64,000 nt of DNA from Candidatus Pseudobutyricicoccus lothianensis (GCA_904419295.1 CAJFRA010000001.1:1-64000); one strand, 5' to 3'; shown: positions 49,525-58,768, counted from the first letter of the stretch. Numbers and translations are program-made. The notes: a model not told the origin generated them from the letters alone.

Positions 49525-50429
49525 AATTTCTCTCCACTGGCAGTTTTGTGCCGCCCCGCCGCATGACGAACCAGGATTTTGAAAAGATCGTGGACACCAG
49601 CGACCAATGGATCGTGGAGCGCACCGGCATCCACGCCCGCCATGTGGCAGAAGAAGAGACCACGCTGACCATGGCAATGGCAGCGGCCAAGCAGGCCATG
49701 GAAGGGGTGGATCCCTCTGCCATCTGCCTGGTGCTGGTGGCCACCTTCACGCCGGACCAGGCCACCCCCTCGGTGGCCAGCCAGCTGCAGCAGGCCTTGG
49801 GGCTGCCGGAGGAAGTGCTGGCCTATGACATCAACGCCGCATGCAGCGGTTTCCTGTTTGCCCTGCTGACGGCAGAACGGCTGCTGGAAGCCATGCCGGG
49901 CAAATGCGCCTTGCTGGTGGGGGCGGAAAAAGTCTCCGGCCGGCTGGATTATACCGACCGGGGCACCTGCATCCTCTTCGGGGATGGGGCAGGCGCCGCG
50001 GTGGTTCAGGCAGATGGGCGCCCCACCTGGGCAGATTATGGCAACCGCAGCAATGGGAGCGCCATTTATACCGACGAAAAGGGATTGCTGCGCATGGAGG
50101 GCCGCCAGGTCTATCAATTCGCCGTGCGCACGGTGACCCAGAGCATCCGCAATGTATTGGAGAAAGCGGGCTTAGAGCCGGGGCAGCTGGATCATGTGGT
50201 GTGCCACCAGGCAAACCACCGCATCATCGAGGCGGTGGCCCGCCATTTGGGAGCGCCCATGGAGCTGTTTTTTGAAAATCTGGGGGAATACGGCAACACA
50301 TCGGCCGCCAGCATCCCCCTGGCACTGGATGAGATGCACCGGAACGGTATGCTGAAAAGCGGGCAGCGCGTGCTGCTGGAGGGCTTTGGAAGCGGCCTTT
50401 CCTGGGGCTCTTATCTGTTTGAGTGGTAA
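49521..50429 (+). CDS. fabH: 3-oxoacyl-ACP synthase III
   Basis: A 302-aa condensing enzyme that starts fatty-acid chains from acyl-CoA and malonyl-ACP. The catalytic triad is Cys108 (INAACSGF), His in VCHQANHRI and Asn in GEYGNTSAAS. It is slightly shorter than the usual 310-325 aa, missing a few N-terminal residues (it starts MKFLSTGSFVP rather than with a longer leader). It overlaps accA by 4 nt. Confidence 0.94.
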   Translation: MKFLSTGSFVPPRRMTNQDFEKIVDTSDQWIVERTGIHARHVAEEETTLTMAMAAAKQAMEGVDPSAICLVLVATFTPDQATPSVASQLQQALGLPEEVLAYDINAACSGFLFALLTAERLLEAMPGKCALLVGAEKVSGRLDYTDRGTCILFGDGAGAAVVQADGRPTWADYGNRSNGSAIYTDEKGLLRMEGRQVYQFAVRTVTQSIRNVLEKAGLEPGQLDHVVCHQANHRIIEAVARHLGAPMELFFENLGEYGNTSAASIPLALDEMHRNGMLKSGQRVLLEGFGSGLSWGSYLFEW

Positions 50430-50439
50430 GGAGGACAAT

Positions 50440-51375
50440 ATGAACATCACCCAGATACTAGGAACGAAGTATCCCCTGATCCAAGGGGGCATGGCCAACA
50501 TCGCCACCGGCGCTTTTGCCGCCGCTGTCTCCAATGCCGGGGCATTGGGCCTCATCGGGGCGGGCGGCATGGATCTGGAAAAGCTGCGGGAGAACATCCA
50601 TCTGTGCCGCAGCCTGACGGACAAGCCCTTTGGCGTCAATATCATGCTGATGCATCCCCAGGCAGATCAGATGGCCCAGCTGGTCATTGAGGAAAAAGTG
50701 CCCATCGTCACCACAGGCGCAGGCAACCCCGGCCCTTATATGAAGGCCTGGAAGGAAGCGGGCATCCGGGTGCTGCCCGTGGTGCCCAGCGTGGCTTTGG
50801 CCCGGCGCATGGAGCAGCTGGGGGCCGATGCCGTCATCGCCGAAGGCACGGAATCCGGCGGCCATGTGGGCGAGCTGACTACAATGGCTTTGGTGCCCCA
50901 GGTGGCCCAGGCAGTGAACATCCCTGTCGTGGGGGCGGGCGGTATTGCTAGCTCTTGCCAGGTAGTGGCAGCTTTTGCGCTGGGTGCCTGCGGCGTGCAG
51001 GTGGGCACCTGCCTGTTGCTGGCCGATGAGTGCCCCATCCATGAAAACTACAAAAAAGCCGTGGAAAAGGCCGGCGATACCAGCACGGTGGTCACGGGCC
51101 GCATCAACGGGACACCGGTGCGGGTGCTGAAGAACAAAATGACCCGGGAATATGTCAAACGGGAGAAAGAAGGGGCTTCCAAAGAAGAGCTGGAAGTGTA
51201 TACCCTGGGAGCCCTGCGCCGGGCGGTATTCGACGGCGACGACCAGAACGGTTCGCTGATGGCGGGCCAAGTGGCGGGCATGTGCCATGAACGCCGGCCG
51301 GTGGCGCAGATCATTGAAGAGCTGTTTGCCGGTTGCGGCGATGTCATCGCCCGGTTGCAGGAGGAAGCGCTGTGA
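50440..51375 (+). CDS. fabK: FMN-dependent enoyl-ACP reductase FabK
   Basis: A 311-aa TIM-barrel flavoprotein that carries out the last reduction of each elongation cycle. The start ILGTKYPLIQGGMANIATG and PFGVNIMLMHP are FabK signatures. The FMN/active-site segments are IAEGTESGGHVGELTTMALV and VVGAGGIASSCQVVAAFALGACGVQVGT. FabK is the triclosan-insensitive replacement for FabI in many Clostridia and streptococci. GGAGG precedes the ATG at 50440. A related flavoprotein follows with a 4-nt overlap. Confidence 0.94.
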   Translation: MNITQILGTKYPLIQGGMANIATGAFAAAVSNAGALGLIGAGGMDLEKLRENIHLCRSLTDKPFGVNIMLMHPQADQMAQLVIEEKVPIVTTGAGNPGPYMKAWKEAGIRVLPVVPSVALARRMEQLGADAVIAEGTESGGHVGELTTMALVPQVAQAVNIPVVGAGGIASSCQVVAAFALGACGVQVGTCLLLADECPIHENYKKAVEKAGDTSTVVTGRINGTPVRVLKNKMTREYVKREKEGASKEELEVYTLGALRRAVFDGDDQNGSLMAGQVAGMCHERRPVAQIIEELFAGCGDVIARLQEEAL

Positions 51376-52421
51376 AACGTGTCCCATTAGGGCGGCATAC
51401 GCTGGAAGTGCCGCTGCTGCAAGGCGGTATGGGGGTGGGCATCTCGCTGGGCGGCCTGGCCGGCGCCGTGGCAGCCTGCGGGGCCATGGGCGTGATCTCC
51501 GCCGCCCACCCCGGGTACCGGGAGCCGGATTTTGCCGAGAACTACCGGGCGGCCAACTGCCGGGCCCTGCAAAAGGAGATCCGCCGTGCCCGGGAGCTGT
51601 CCCAGGGCCGGGGGATGATAGGCGTCAACATCATGACAGCCATGAACCACTACGGCGAACTGGTGGAAGCCGCCATCCAGGGCGGGGCCGACGCCATCAT
51701 TTCCGGGGCGGGGCTCCCCTTGGAGCTGCCTGGGCTGGTGGGGGAGAGCGATATCCTGCTGGCCCCCATCGTCTCCAGCGGCAAAGCGGCGCGTCTCATC
51801 TGCCAAAGCTGGCAGCGCCACCACGGCCGCCTGCCGGATTTTGTGGTGGTAGAAGGCTGCGAGGCCGGCGGCCATCTGGGGTTTAAGCCCCAGGAGCTGG
51901 AAAGCGGTACCGCTCTGCCCTTGGAGCAGATCGTGCCCCAAGTGGTGCAGGCATTGCAGGCCTTTGCCACGCCGGAACACCCCATCCCGGTCTTTGCCGG
52001 CGGCGGGATCTTTACACGGGAAGACGCCCGGCGGGTGATGGATGCCGGGGCCGACGGCGTACAGGTGGCCACCCGCTTGGTGGCCACGCCGGAGTGCGAT
52101 GCGGCGGAAGCCTACAAACAGACCTATTTGCTGGCCCAGCCCCAAGACATCGTGCTGGTGAAGAGCCCGGTGGGTATGCCGGGGCGTGCCTTGCGCTCGC
52201 CGCTGGTGGAGCGGCAAGAAAAGGAAGAGATCCGGCACTGCATGGGCTGCCTGCGGGCGTGCGACCAGAAGAACGCCCCCTACTGCATTGCCCAGGCTTT
52301 GATCCGGGCGGCGCAGGGCGATTGGGAAAACGGCCTGTTCTTCTGCGGCAGCAATGCCTGGCGTCTGGAGCGGATGGAGCCGGTGCAGCAAGTGATTCAG
52401 CAGATCATGGGGGAGGGATAA
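51372..52421 (+). CDS. Second nitronate monooxygenase/FabK-like flavoprotein
   Basis: A 349-aa 2-nitropropane-dioxygenase-type TIM-barrel flavoprotein. VPLLQGGMGVGISLGGLAG at the start, VVVEGCEAGGHLGF (active-site His region) and IPVFAGGGIFTREDARRVMDAGADGVQVAT are the FMN-binding landmarks. Unlike FabK it has a C-terminal Cys cluster (CMGCLRACDQKNAPYC, about residues 293-308), possibly a metal or iron-sulfur site. The GTG start overlaps the fabK stop, with GGAGG 7 nt upstream. Its placement between fabK and fabD implies a role in fatty-acid synthesis, perhaps a second enoyl reductase or a FabM-like isomerase replacement; this is inference. Confidence 0.85.
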   Translation: MKRVPLGRHTLEVPLLQGGMGVGISLGGLAGAVAACGAMGVISAAHPGYREPDFAENYRAANCRALQKEIRRARELSQGRGMIGVNIMTAMNHYGELVEAAIQGGADAIISGAGLPLELPGLVGESDILLAPIVSSGKAARLICQSWQRHHGRLPDFVVVEGCEAGGHLGFKPQELESGTALPLEQIVPQVVQALQAFATPEHPIPVFAGGGIFTREDARRVMDAGADGVQVATRLVATPECDAAEAYKQTYLLAQPQDIVLVKSPVGMPGRALRSPLVERQEKEEIRHCMGCLRACDQKNAPYCIAQALIRAAQGDWENGLFFCGSNAWRLERMEPVQQVIQQIMGEG

Positions 52422-52470
52422 CTCCCCCTTTTGGAATAAGAAGGGAGAAAGCCCCGGTGGGGCGCTTCAT

Positions 52471-53415
52471 ATGAAATGTGCATTTGTATACGCCGGCCAG
52501 GGAAGCCAAAAGGCCGGCATGGGCAAAGACCTGTATGAAACATACCCTGTGGTGCGGCAGGTGTTGGATGGGCTCACCCTGGATTTTGACCTGAAAGCCC
52601 TGTGCTTTGAAGGGCCGGAAGAGCAGCTGGCCCAAACCCGATACACCCAGCCCTGCCTGGCCGCTTACGCCGTGGCAGTGACCGAAGAACTGCGGCAGCG
52701 AGGCCTGCGGCCGGCCATGGTGGGCGGCCTGAGCCTGGGCGAATATTCCGCCTTGTACGCCGCAGGCGTTTTTGGCGCCCAGCAGCTGTTGGAGCTGGTG
52801 CGCTTCCGGGGCCAGGCCATGGAGCGGGCGGCGCAGGGGCGGCCCGCCAAAATGGCGGCCATGCTGGGCATTGGGGAAGAAGCTCTGGCCCAGGCAGTGG
52901 AAGAGGCTTCCCAAGAGGGTTTTGTGCAGATCTGCAATTACAACTGCCCGGGGCAGATCGTCATCGGCGGTTCTGCGGCTGGGGTAGACGCCGCCGTGGA
53001 GCGGGCCAAGGCCCATGGATGCCGCCGGGCCATCCCCTTGGCGGTGAGCGGCGCTTTTCACACGGCCTGGATGGAGCCTGCGGCACAAGAATTGCGGCAG
53101 CGGCTGTCCAGCGAAACGCTGGGGCCGATGGAGTGCCCGGCTGTCCACAATGTGACAGGCGGCGTGATGCAGCCCGGGGAAGACCTGCGGGATCTGCTGG
53201 TGCGCCAGGTGATGAGCCCGGTGCGCTGGGAAGCCTGTATCCGTACCATGGAGCAGGCGGGAGTGGATACCATTGTGGAGATTGGGCCGGGCCATGCCCT
53301 GTGCGGCTTCATCCGCAAGACGGCCCCTCAGATCAAGACCGTTGCCATTGAAGATTGCGCCACGCTGGAACAGGCGGTGGCCCTATTGAGAGGAGAAAAC
53401 CATGGAGAATCGTAA
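52471..53415 (+). CDS. fabD: Malonyl-CoA:ACP transacylase
   Basis: A 314-aa enzyme that loads malonyl onto ACP. The serine nucleophile is Ser88 in GGLSLGEYSAL, and GAFHTAWMEPA contains the catalytic His. YAGQGSQKAGMGKDL is the usual N-terminus. The C-terminal part overlaps fabG by 14 nt. A short hairpin (GCCCCggtGGGGC) lies directly before the ATG, so ribosome access may be modulated; AAGGGAG is about 24 nt upstream. Confidence 0.95.
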   Translation: MKCAFVYAGQGSQKAGMGKDLYETYPVVRQVLDGLTLDFDLKALCFEGPEEQLAQTRYTQPCLAAYAVAVTEELRQRGLRPAMVGGLSLGEYSALYAAGVFGAQQLLELVRFRGQAMERAAQGRPAKMAAMLGIGEEALAQAVEEASQEGFVQICNYNCPGQIVIGGSAAGVDAAVERAKAHGCRRAIPLAVSGAFHTAWMEPAAQELRQRLSSETLGPMECPAVHNVTGGVMQPGEDLRDLLVRQVMSPVRWEACIRTMEQAGVDTIVEIGPGHALCGFIRKTAPQIKTVAIEDCATLEQAVALLRGENHGES

Positions 53416-54142
53416 GATCGCGTTGGTCACAGGCGGCAGCAGGGGCATCGGCCGGGCCGTGTGCCTGGCGCTGGCCAAAAGCGGCGCCGATGTGGCCGTC
53501 AACTACGCAGGCAAGGAAGAGGCAGCCCAGCAGACCTGCCGCATGTGCGAAGAATTGGGCGCCCGCACCCTGGCCATCCAGGCCGATGTGGCAGATAACG
53601 CCCAGGTAAACGCCATGGTAGACCAAGTGATCGCCCAATTTGGCCGGCTGGATATTTTGGTGTGCAACGCTGGCATCACACGGGACAACCTGCTGATGCG
53701 CATGGCGGAACAGGATTTTGACCAAGTGATCGCCACCAATTTGAAGGGTGTGTGGAACTGCATGAAAGCAGTGTGCCGCCCCATGATGAAGCAGCGCTGG
53801 GGGCGCATCGTCTCCATGAGCAGCGTGGTGGGCGTGGCGGGCAATGCTGGCCAGGTGAATTATGCGGCCAGCAAGGCGGGCGTCATCGGCATGACCAAGT
53901 CCCTGGCCCGGGAACTGGGCAGCCGCGGCGTGACAGTCAATGCCATTGCTCCCGGCTTTATCGAGACAGACATGACAGCGGTGCTGCCGGAGAACATCAA
54001 AGAGGGTCTGTTGGGCTCCATCCCCCTGGGCCGGCTGGGCCAAGCAGAGGAAGTGGCGGCTCTGGCGGCCTTCCTGTGCAGCGAACAGGCAGGCTATATC
54101 ACGGGCCAGGTCATCCATGTGGATGGCGGCATGGCGATGTAA
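53402..54142 (+). CDS. fabG: 3-oxoacyl-ACP reductase
   Basis: A 246-aa SDR that reduces 3-oxoacyl-ACP with NADPH. TGGSRGIGRAV (cofactor), VCNAG, SMSSVVGVAGNAGQVNYAASKAG (Ser-Tyr-Lys) and the C-terminal GQVIHVDGGMAM are typical of FabG. It is embedded in the fab operon and preceded by AGAGGAG. Confidence 0.96.
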   Translation: MENRKIALVTGGSRGIGRAVCLALAKSGADVAVNYAGKEEAAQQTCRMCEELGARTLAIQADVADNAQVNAMVDQVIAQFGRLDILVCNAGITRDNLLMRMAEQDFDQVIATNLKGVWNCMKAVCRPMMKQRWGRIVSMSSVVGVAGNAGQVNYAASKAGVIGMTKSLARELGSRGVTVNAIAPGFIETDMTAVLPENIKEGLLGSIPLGRLGQAEEVAALAAFLCSEQAGYITGQVIHVDGGMAM

Positions 54143-54154
54143 GGAGGCACACCC

Positions 54155-55393
54155 ATGAGAAGAAGAGTTGTCATCACAGGCATGGGCGCTGTGACGCCTC
54201 TGGGCAACGATGTGCCCACTTTCTGGCAGGGCCTGCGGGAGGGCCGGTGCGGCATCGGACCCATCACCCACTATGACACCAGCAGCCAAAAAGTCAAGCT
54301 GGCCGGCGAAGTAAAAGATCTGCCGGTGGCCGAATACATCGACGCCAAAGCGGCCAAGCGGATGGACCCATTCACCCAGTTTGCCATCATTGCCGCCAAA
54401 CAGGCGTACCAGCAGGCAGGGCTGACGCCGGAAAACGTGGATGCCGAGCGGTTTGGCGTGCTGATCTCCTCGGGCATCGGCGGGCTGAACACCATCGAGA
54501 CCGAGATGCGCCGGGGCCTGGAAAAAGGGTTCGACCGGGTGTCCCCCTTCTTTGTCCCCATGAATATCACCAACCTGGCGGCGGGCAATGTGGCCATCGA
54601 GCTGGGGGCAAAAGGCATGTGCTCCTGCGTAGTGACTGCCTGTGCCGGGGGAACGAATGCCATCGGCGACGCCTTCCGCCAGATCCGGGACGGTTATCTG
54701 GATGTGATCGCCGCCGGCGGCACGGAATCTTCCATCACACCGTTGGGCGTAGGCGGCTTTACCTCCATGAAGGCCCTGTGCACCAAGGAGGACCCGGCCC
54801 GGGGCTCCATCCCCTTTGATGCAGAGCGCAGCGGCTTTGTGATGGGCGAAGGGGCCGGCGTGCTGATGCTGGAAGAATATGAACACGCCAAGGCCCGGGG
54901 CGCGGCGATCCTGGGCGAGTTGGTGGGCTATGGCGCCACCTGTGACGCCTACCATATCACCGCCCCTTCCCCCGACGGCGAAGGCGGCGCCCGGGCCATG
55001 ACCATGGCCATGGAGTGCGCCGGCATCGGGCCGGAACAGATCGGCTATATCAATGCCCACGGCACATCGACCCCGCTCAACGACAAGGGGGAGACCTTGG
55101 CTGTCAAACGGGCCTTTGGCCAAGCGGCGTATCAGGTGGCCATCAGCTCCACCAAATCCATGACGGGCCACCTGCTGGGGGCCAGCGGTGCCATCGAGGC
55201 GGTGGCCACGGTGATGGCCCTGCGGGAGTCTTTCTTGCCGCCCACCATCCATTATCAGTGCCCAGACCCGGAATGTGATCTGGACATCGTGCCCAACCAG
55301 GGAAGAGAGCGGCAGATGGAATATGCCATGAGCAATTCTTTGGGCTTTGGCGGCCATAACGCCAGCCTGATTTTTCGGAAGATGGAGGAGTAA
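54155..55393 (+). CDS. fabF: 3-oxoacyl-ACP synthase II
   Basis: A 412-aa condensing enzyme that elongates acyl-ACP with malonyl-ACP. The catalytic Cys163 is in VVTACAGGTNAIG, and the two His are in NAHGTSTPLND and MTGHLLGASG. GGAGG precedes the ATG at 54155, 12 nt after fabG. No fabB is present, so this is the main elongating synthase. Confidence 0.96.
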   Translation: MRRRVVITGMGAVTPLGNDVPTFWQGLREGRCGIGPITHYDTSSQKVKLAGEVKDLPVAEYIDAKAAKRMDPFTQFAIIAAKQAYQQAGLTPENVDAERFGVLISSGIGGLNTIETEMRRGLEKGFDRVSPFFVPMNITNLAAGNVAIELGAKGMCSCVVTACAGGTNAIGDAFRQIRDGYLDVIAAGGTESSITPLGVGGFTSMKALCTKEDPARGSIPFDAERSGFVMGEGAGVLMLEEYEHAKARGAAILGELVGYGATCDAYHITAPSPDGEGGARAMTMAMECAGIGPEQIGYINAHGTSTPLNDKGETLAVKRAFGQAAYQVAISSTKSMTGHLLGASGAIEAVATVMALRESFLPPTIHYQCPDPECDLDIVPNQGRERQMEYAMSNSLGFGGHNASLIFRKMEE

Positions 55394-55824
55394 TGACCAT
55401 GCAGTTCAATTCCAATGAGCTCCAAGAGGTGTTACCTCACCGCTACCCCATGCAGTTGGTGGACCGCATCACCGATGGGGAGCCGGGCAAATGGGCCAAG
55501 GGCATCAAATGTGTCACCGTCAACGAGCCGTTTTTCTGCGGCCACTTTCCCCAGGAGCACGTGATGCCCGGGGCACTGATGGTGGAGGCACTGGCCCAGG
55601 TCGGTGCAGTGATCGCACTGACCGTGCCGGAGAACAAAGGAAAGATCGTGTACTTTGGCGGGATCAAAGAGGCAAAGTTCCGCCAAAAAGTACACCCTGG
55701 CGATGTGCTGGAGATGGAGGTGCACTTGACAAAGTCCCGGGGCAATGTGGGCTTTGGCGAGGGAACGGCCATGGTGGATGGCAAAGTGGCCTGCAAGTGC
55801 ACGATGACATTCGTCATTGACTGA
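55393..55824 (+). CDS. fabZ: 3-hydroxyacyl-ACP dehydratase FabZ
   Basis: A 143-aa hot-dog-fold dehydratase. LPHRYPMQLVDRI is the N-terminal signature; the catalytic His is in CGHFPQEHVMPGALMVEALAQ, with the Glu in MVEALAQ. The start overlaps the fabF stop (TAATG). It is the last gene of the operon, which ends in a strong terminator. Confidence 0.95.
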   Translation: MTMQFNSNELQEVLPHRYPMQLVDRITDGEPGKWAKGIKCVTVNEPFFCGHFPQEHVMPGALMVEALAQVGAVIALTVPENKGKIVYFGGIKEAKFRQKVHPGDVLEMEVHLTKSRGNVGFGEGTAMVDGKVACKCTMTFVID

Positions 55825-55842
55825 CAGCCGGCGCAACGATGC

Positions 55843-55872
55843 AAAAAGACCTGGTCCTTCCAGGTCTTTTTT
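55843..55872 (+). terminator. fab operon terminator
   Basis: Stem AAAAAGACCTGG/CCAGGTCTTTTT with loop TCCTT and further T. Confidence 0.92.
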
Positions 55873-55954
55873 CTATACTTCTATGAGAAACGGGGCTTGG
55901 CACATCAAAGCGGCAGCCTTGCCACCCAGATGTGGTGGACTTGACGCCAGTTTT

Positions 55955-55963
55955 TGCTATAAT
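55955..55963 (+). promoter_or_regulatory. Extended -10 promoter for the Xre/membrane regulator
   Basis: TGCTATAAT is a consensus extended -10; TGGACT at 55936 serves as a weak -35 with a 16-nt spacer. Confidence 0.65.
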
Positions 55964-55995
55964 GGATGCAGCAAATCGGCAAGGAGAGGGTCAAA

Positions 55996-56553
55996 TTGAC
56001 ATTTGGTGAAAAACTGGTGCAGCTGCGCAAACAGCACAGATTGTCGCAAGAAGAGCTGGCAGCCCGGCTGAAGGTCTCCCGCCAAGCGGTCAGCCGCTGG
56101 GAGACGGGAGAAACAATGCCAGAGACGGAAAACGTCCTAGGGCTCAGCCGCCTGTTCCAGGTATCTACCGATTACCTGTTGAAAGAAGAGCTGGAAGAAG
56201 GGCCGGGGCAGGAAGAAGCCATAAGCCGGGCGGCCCAACAGACAGCGGCCGGCCAGGGGGCTGCAAACCATGGAAAGCGGATCTTGGGAATCGTTTTGAC
56301 GGCGCTGGGAATCGCGGGGCATCTGGCCATTTGGGTGCTGTCTACCATGATCCTCGTTCCAGTCACCCGGGAAGAAGTGCAGCCCGATGGGTCCGTGCAC
56401 TATGTGGGCGGCGGCAATGTGGTGGGGTATGAGTACTGGGGTTTTATAGAAGAATACCGGCTGCAAGCGATTTTTGCCCTGCTCGTGGCAGCGCTGGCAG
56501 TGGGCGTCTTTTTGCTGTACCGCACAAGACGGGCTGGAAAAGGGAAAGAGTAA
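55996..56553 (+). CDS. Xre-family regulator with C-terminal membrane helices
   Basis: A 185-aa protein. An N-terminal helix-turn-helix (LRKQHRLSQEELAARLKVSRQAVSRWETGETMP is split here into LRKQHRLSQEELAARLKVSR and QAVSRWETG) binds DNA. Two hydrophobic helices follow (about residues 97-121 and 157-175), the last before an Arg/Lys-rich tail. Membrane-tethered Xre regulators are common in Firmicutes. The start is the TTG at 55996, 5 nt after GAGAGGG; an ATG at 55966 lies right behind the -10 and has no ribosome binding site. The target is unknown. Confidence 0.82.
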   Translation: MTFGEKLVQLRKQHRLSQEELAARLKVSRQAVSRWETGETMPETENVLGLSRLFQVSTDYLLKEELEEGPGQEEAISRAAQQTAAGQGAANHGKRILGIVLTALGIAGHLAIWVLSTMILVPVTREEVQPDGSVHYVGGGNVVGYEYWGFIEEYRLQAIFALLVAALAVGVFLLYRTRRAGKGKE

Positions 56554-56650
56554 AAGGGCCCGATGGTACATGGAGAGCAAAACACAGGCTCCCATGCCGA
56601 AGTAAAAAGATTGTCCGATCCAATTCGGTGAAGACGAGAAGGGCAGATGA

Positions 56651-56683
56651 AAACAGAGCGCAAAAGATCTTTGCGCTCTGTTT
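56651..56683. terminator. Bidirectional hairpin terminator
   Basis: 14-bp stem AAACAGAGCGCAAA and its complement with a 5-nt loop, lying between convergent genes. Confidence 0.8.
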
Positions 56684-56706
56684 GTATGTATGCCTCTGCC
56701 AGGTGC

Positions 56707-57843
56707 TCAAGGAGTCAATGTCAGGTCCAGCAAGACCACTTCCCGACTGCTGCCCAGGCGGGCAGGGATGCCCCAGGTGCCAGCGCCACAGGTGACAACG
56801 GTCTGCAGGCCGTCTTTTTCATAGGAGCCATAGAACAAGGTTGGCAAAAAATCAAACAGATTCATAGGGAAGATCTGCCCATTGTGGGTATGGCCGCACA
56901 ACAGCAGATCCACCCGGCCATCTTGGGCGGGCTCCTGGTATTTGGGCCGGTGATCCAGCAAGAGCAAAGGCAAATGAGAAGGGGCGCCGGCCAGGACCGA
57001 TTCCAAAGGCGCCCTCTGGCCGCTGGCATCATCCAGCCGGCCAGCCAGGACAAATGCATCCTCTACGGTCACTGTCTCGTCGGCAAGCAGGCAGATGCCC
57101 GCCTGTTCCAGCAGCGCTTTGGCTTGAGCCATCCGGCCGGATGTATGATCGTGATTCCCGGAGACGGCGTAGATGCCATAACGGGTCTGCAGGGAGCCCA
57201 ATTGGGCACAAGCTTGTTCGATTTGCTGGTCGGTGGTCCCTTCGTCAAAAAGATCGCCGCATAAAAAGACTACATCGGGCTCCAGCGCTTGGATCGTGGC
57301 CACCATCTGCTCCAGCTCCGGGATCTTGACAGCGGTACCGATGTGGGTATCCGCTACCAGGACGGCCCGCAGGGAAGAGAGGGAGCTGCTGCCTCTGGGC
57401 AATGCAAGCGAATAGGAAGTGACTTCCAGATCGCGGCTGTGATACAGGCTGTAGCCGGCTACGAGGGCGGCAGCCAAAAACACCGGAAGCCCTTGGCGGT
57501 AAAGGCGTGCGGCAAATGAGCGCAAAGTCAAAGGGTAGCGCACCCGCCTGCCCAGCAGCCGGACTAGATCGGCCAACAGGAAGAACAGAGCGCCATAGAT
57601 GAGAGTCATCAGGCAGAAAGCCGCCTCATAGGAGAGGAGATCCGTCAGGTGTGTACCAGCCCTGTGGGAAAAGAAACGGTAAAAATAATAGAGGCAGGGC
57701 ACTGTCAGCCCCACATGCACCACTTGACAAATGAGAGCTTTTCGGCGGCGGTGGGAGCGAAAAGGCATGCGCCACAGGCAAAAACCGATGTATCCGTTGA
57801 GCGCCAGCAAGGCCAAGGCAATGAGAGACCAACCCAGGGACAT
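56707..57843 (-). CDS. Membrane metallophosphoesterase (YkuE-like)
   Basis: A 378-aa protein with four N-terminal hydrophobic helices (about residues 5-24, 38-58, 74-93, 116-134) and a calcineurin-like phosphoesterase domain. The domain has the metal motifs VADTHIGTA, CGDLFDEG, SGNHDHTS and CGHTHNGQIF. It differs from the shorter enzyme at 4084-4890 by its four-helix membrane region. It is the second gene of a leftward pair with a TVP38-type membrane protein, 18 nt downstream of it, which suggests a joint role in membrane or lipid maintenance. Substrate unknown. Confidence 0.9.
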   Translation of the reverse strand: MSLGWSLIALALLALNGYIGFCLWRMPFRSHRRRKALICQVVHVGLTVPCLYYFYRFFSHRAGTHLTDLLSYEAAFCLMTLIYGALFFLLADLVRLLGRRVRYPLTLRSFAARLYRQGLPVFLAAALVAGYSLYHSRDLEVTSYSLALPRGSSSLSSLRAVLVADTHIGTAVKIPELEQMVATIQALEPDVVFLCGDLFDEGTTDQQIEQACAQLGSLQTRYGIYAVSGNHDHTSGRMAQAKALLEQAGICLLADETVTVEDAFVLAGRLDDASGQRAPLESVLAGAPSHLPLLLLDHRPKYQEPAQDGRVDLLLCGHTHNGQIFPMNLFDFLPTLFYGSYEKDGLQTVVTCGAGTWGIPARLGSSREVVLLDLTLTP

Positions 57844-57861
57844 GAAAAACCTCCGCGCCCG

Positions 57862-58575
57862 TCAGTGGCGGCGCTGATGGGCTTTGACAATTTTCGTATA
57901 GATCAGCAGCCCAATGCCGCTGATGACCAGTGTGATGGCAAACACCACCAGCGCCACGCCATAGTTGCGCAGGCCCATGGCATTGCCGCCTAAAGTGGAA
58001 GAGACCACCGAAGGTATACGGGCAATGGTGGACAGGGCCAGAAATGTGGAAAGTTTCATGGGCGTCAGCCCGATGAAATAAGTGATAAGGTCTTTTGGGG
58101 TGCCGGGAATAAAAAACAAAACGAAGATGAGGATGTTGAGCTTCCGGCTGTTGTGGATGAACTTTAAAGAATCCAATTTTTCACGGGAGATGAAGGCTTC
58201 CACCATTTTGACGCCGAAGCGGCGGGTAAACGCATAGATGATCGCCGAACCCACGATGGTGCCCAACAGGCAGAGGATCATGCCTTCCCAAGCGCCGAAA
58301 GTATACCCGGCGGCAATTTCCACCACTTCACCGGGGAGCACAGCCACGACCACCTGCAGGATCTGAATGCCGACCAGGGCCAGGCGGCCCCAGATCCCCT
58401 GGTTTTCCGCCCAGGCGCGCAGGCCTGCCGGGTCCGAGGCAAAATGCAGCAGCCGGCGGCCGATGGTCAGGGAGATCAGAGCAAACAAGGCCAGCATCAC
58501 CACAAGGGAAAAAATGCTGACCAGTTTTCGCCTGCGCTGGTATGCCCGCTCGTCCTCTTCATGGGAATGGTGCAT
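57862..58575 (-). CDS. TVP38/TMEM64 (DedA-like VTT) family membrane protein
   Basis: A 237-aa polytopic protein. The VTT/SNARE-associated Golgi domain is visible as VLPGEVVEIAAGYTFGAWEGM, GSAIIYAFTRRFG and FFIPGTPKDLITYFIGLTPM. The N-terminus is His/Glu/Arg-rich and cytoplasmic. DedA/TMEM64 relatives are scramblase- or flippase-like proteins for lipids. A strong AAGGAGG precedes the ATG at 58575, and an extended -10 (TGTTATACT on the minus strand, 58607-58615) lies upstream. It heads the pair with the phosphoesterase. Confidence 0.92.
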   Translation of the reverse strand: MHHSHEEDERAYQRRRKLVSIFSLVVMLALFALISLTIGRRLLHFASDPAGLRAWAENQGIWGRLALVGIQILQVVVAVLPGEVVEIAAGYTFGAWEGMILCLLGTIVGSAIIYAFTRRFGVKMVEAFISREKLDSLKFIHNSRKLNILIFVLFFIPGTPKDLITYFIGLTPMKLSTFLALSTIARIPSVVSSTLGGNAMGLRNYGVALVVFAITLVISGIGLLIYTKIVKAHQRRH

Positions 58576-58739
58576 GAAAATGCCTCCTTTGGTTCCGCTT
58601 TTTACTAGTATAACAAGTCATTCTTGCAAAATCTATGCAAAAAGCGTACAATTTCCTTAAAATTTTTCTAAAATCTTTCCAGCAGAAGCTATCCTTCGGG
58701 CAAAAAAGCCAATTTGACCAGGAAAGCATCTGGGAATGG

Positions 58740-58768
58740 TTGTAGGATCGCCATTTTCATGGTACAAT
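58740..58768 (+). promoter_or_regulatory. Promoter for the 84-aa protein and ACT-domain gene
   Basis: -35 TTGTAG, 17-nt spacer, -10 TACAAT with a TGG extension. Confidence 0.78.

Noticed and set aside
53333..55357. A 674-codon frame antisense to fabG and fabF
   Set aside because: His/Gln/Arg-rich composition typical of antisense shadows; the plus-strand genes are certain.
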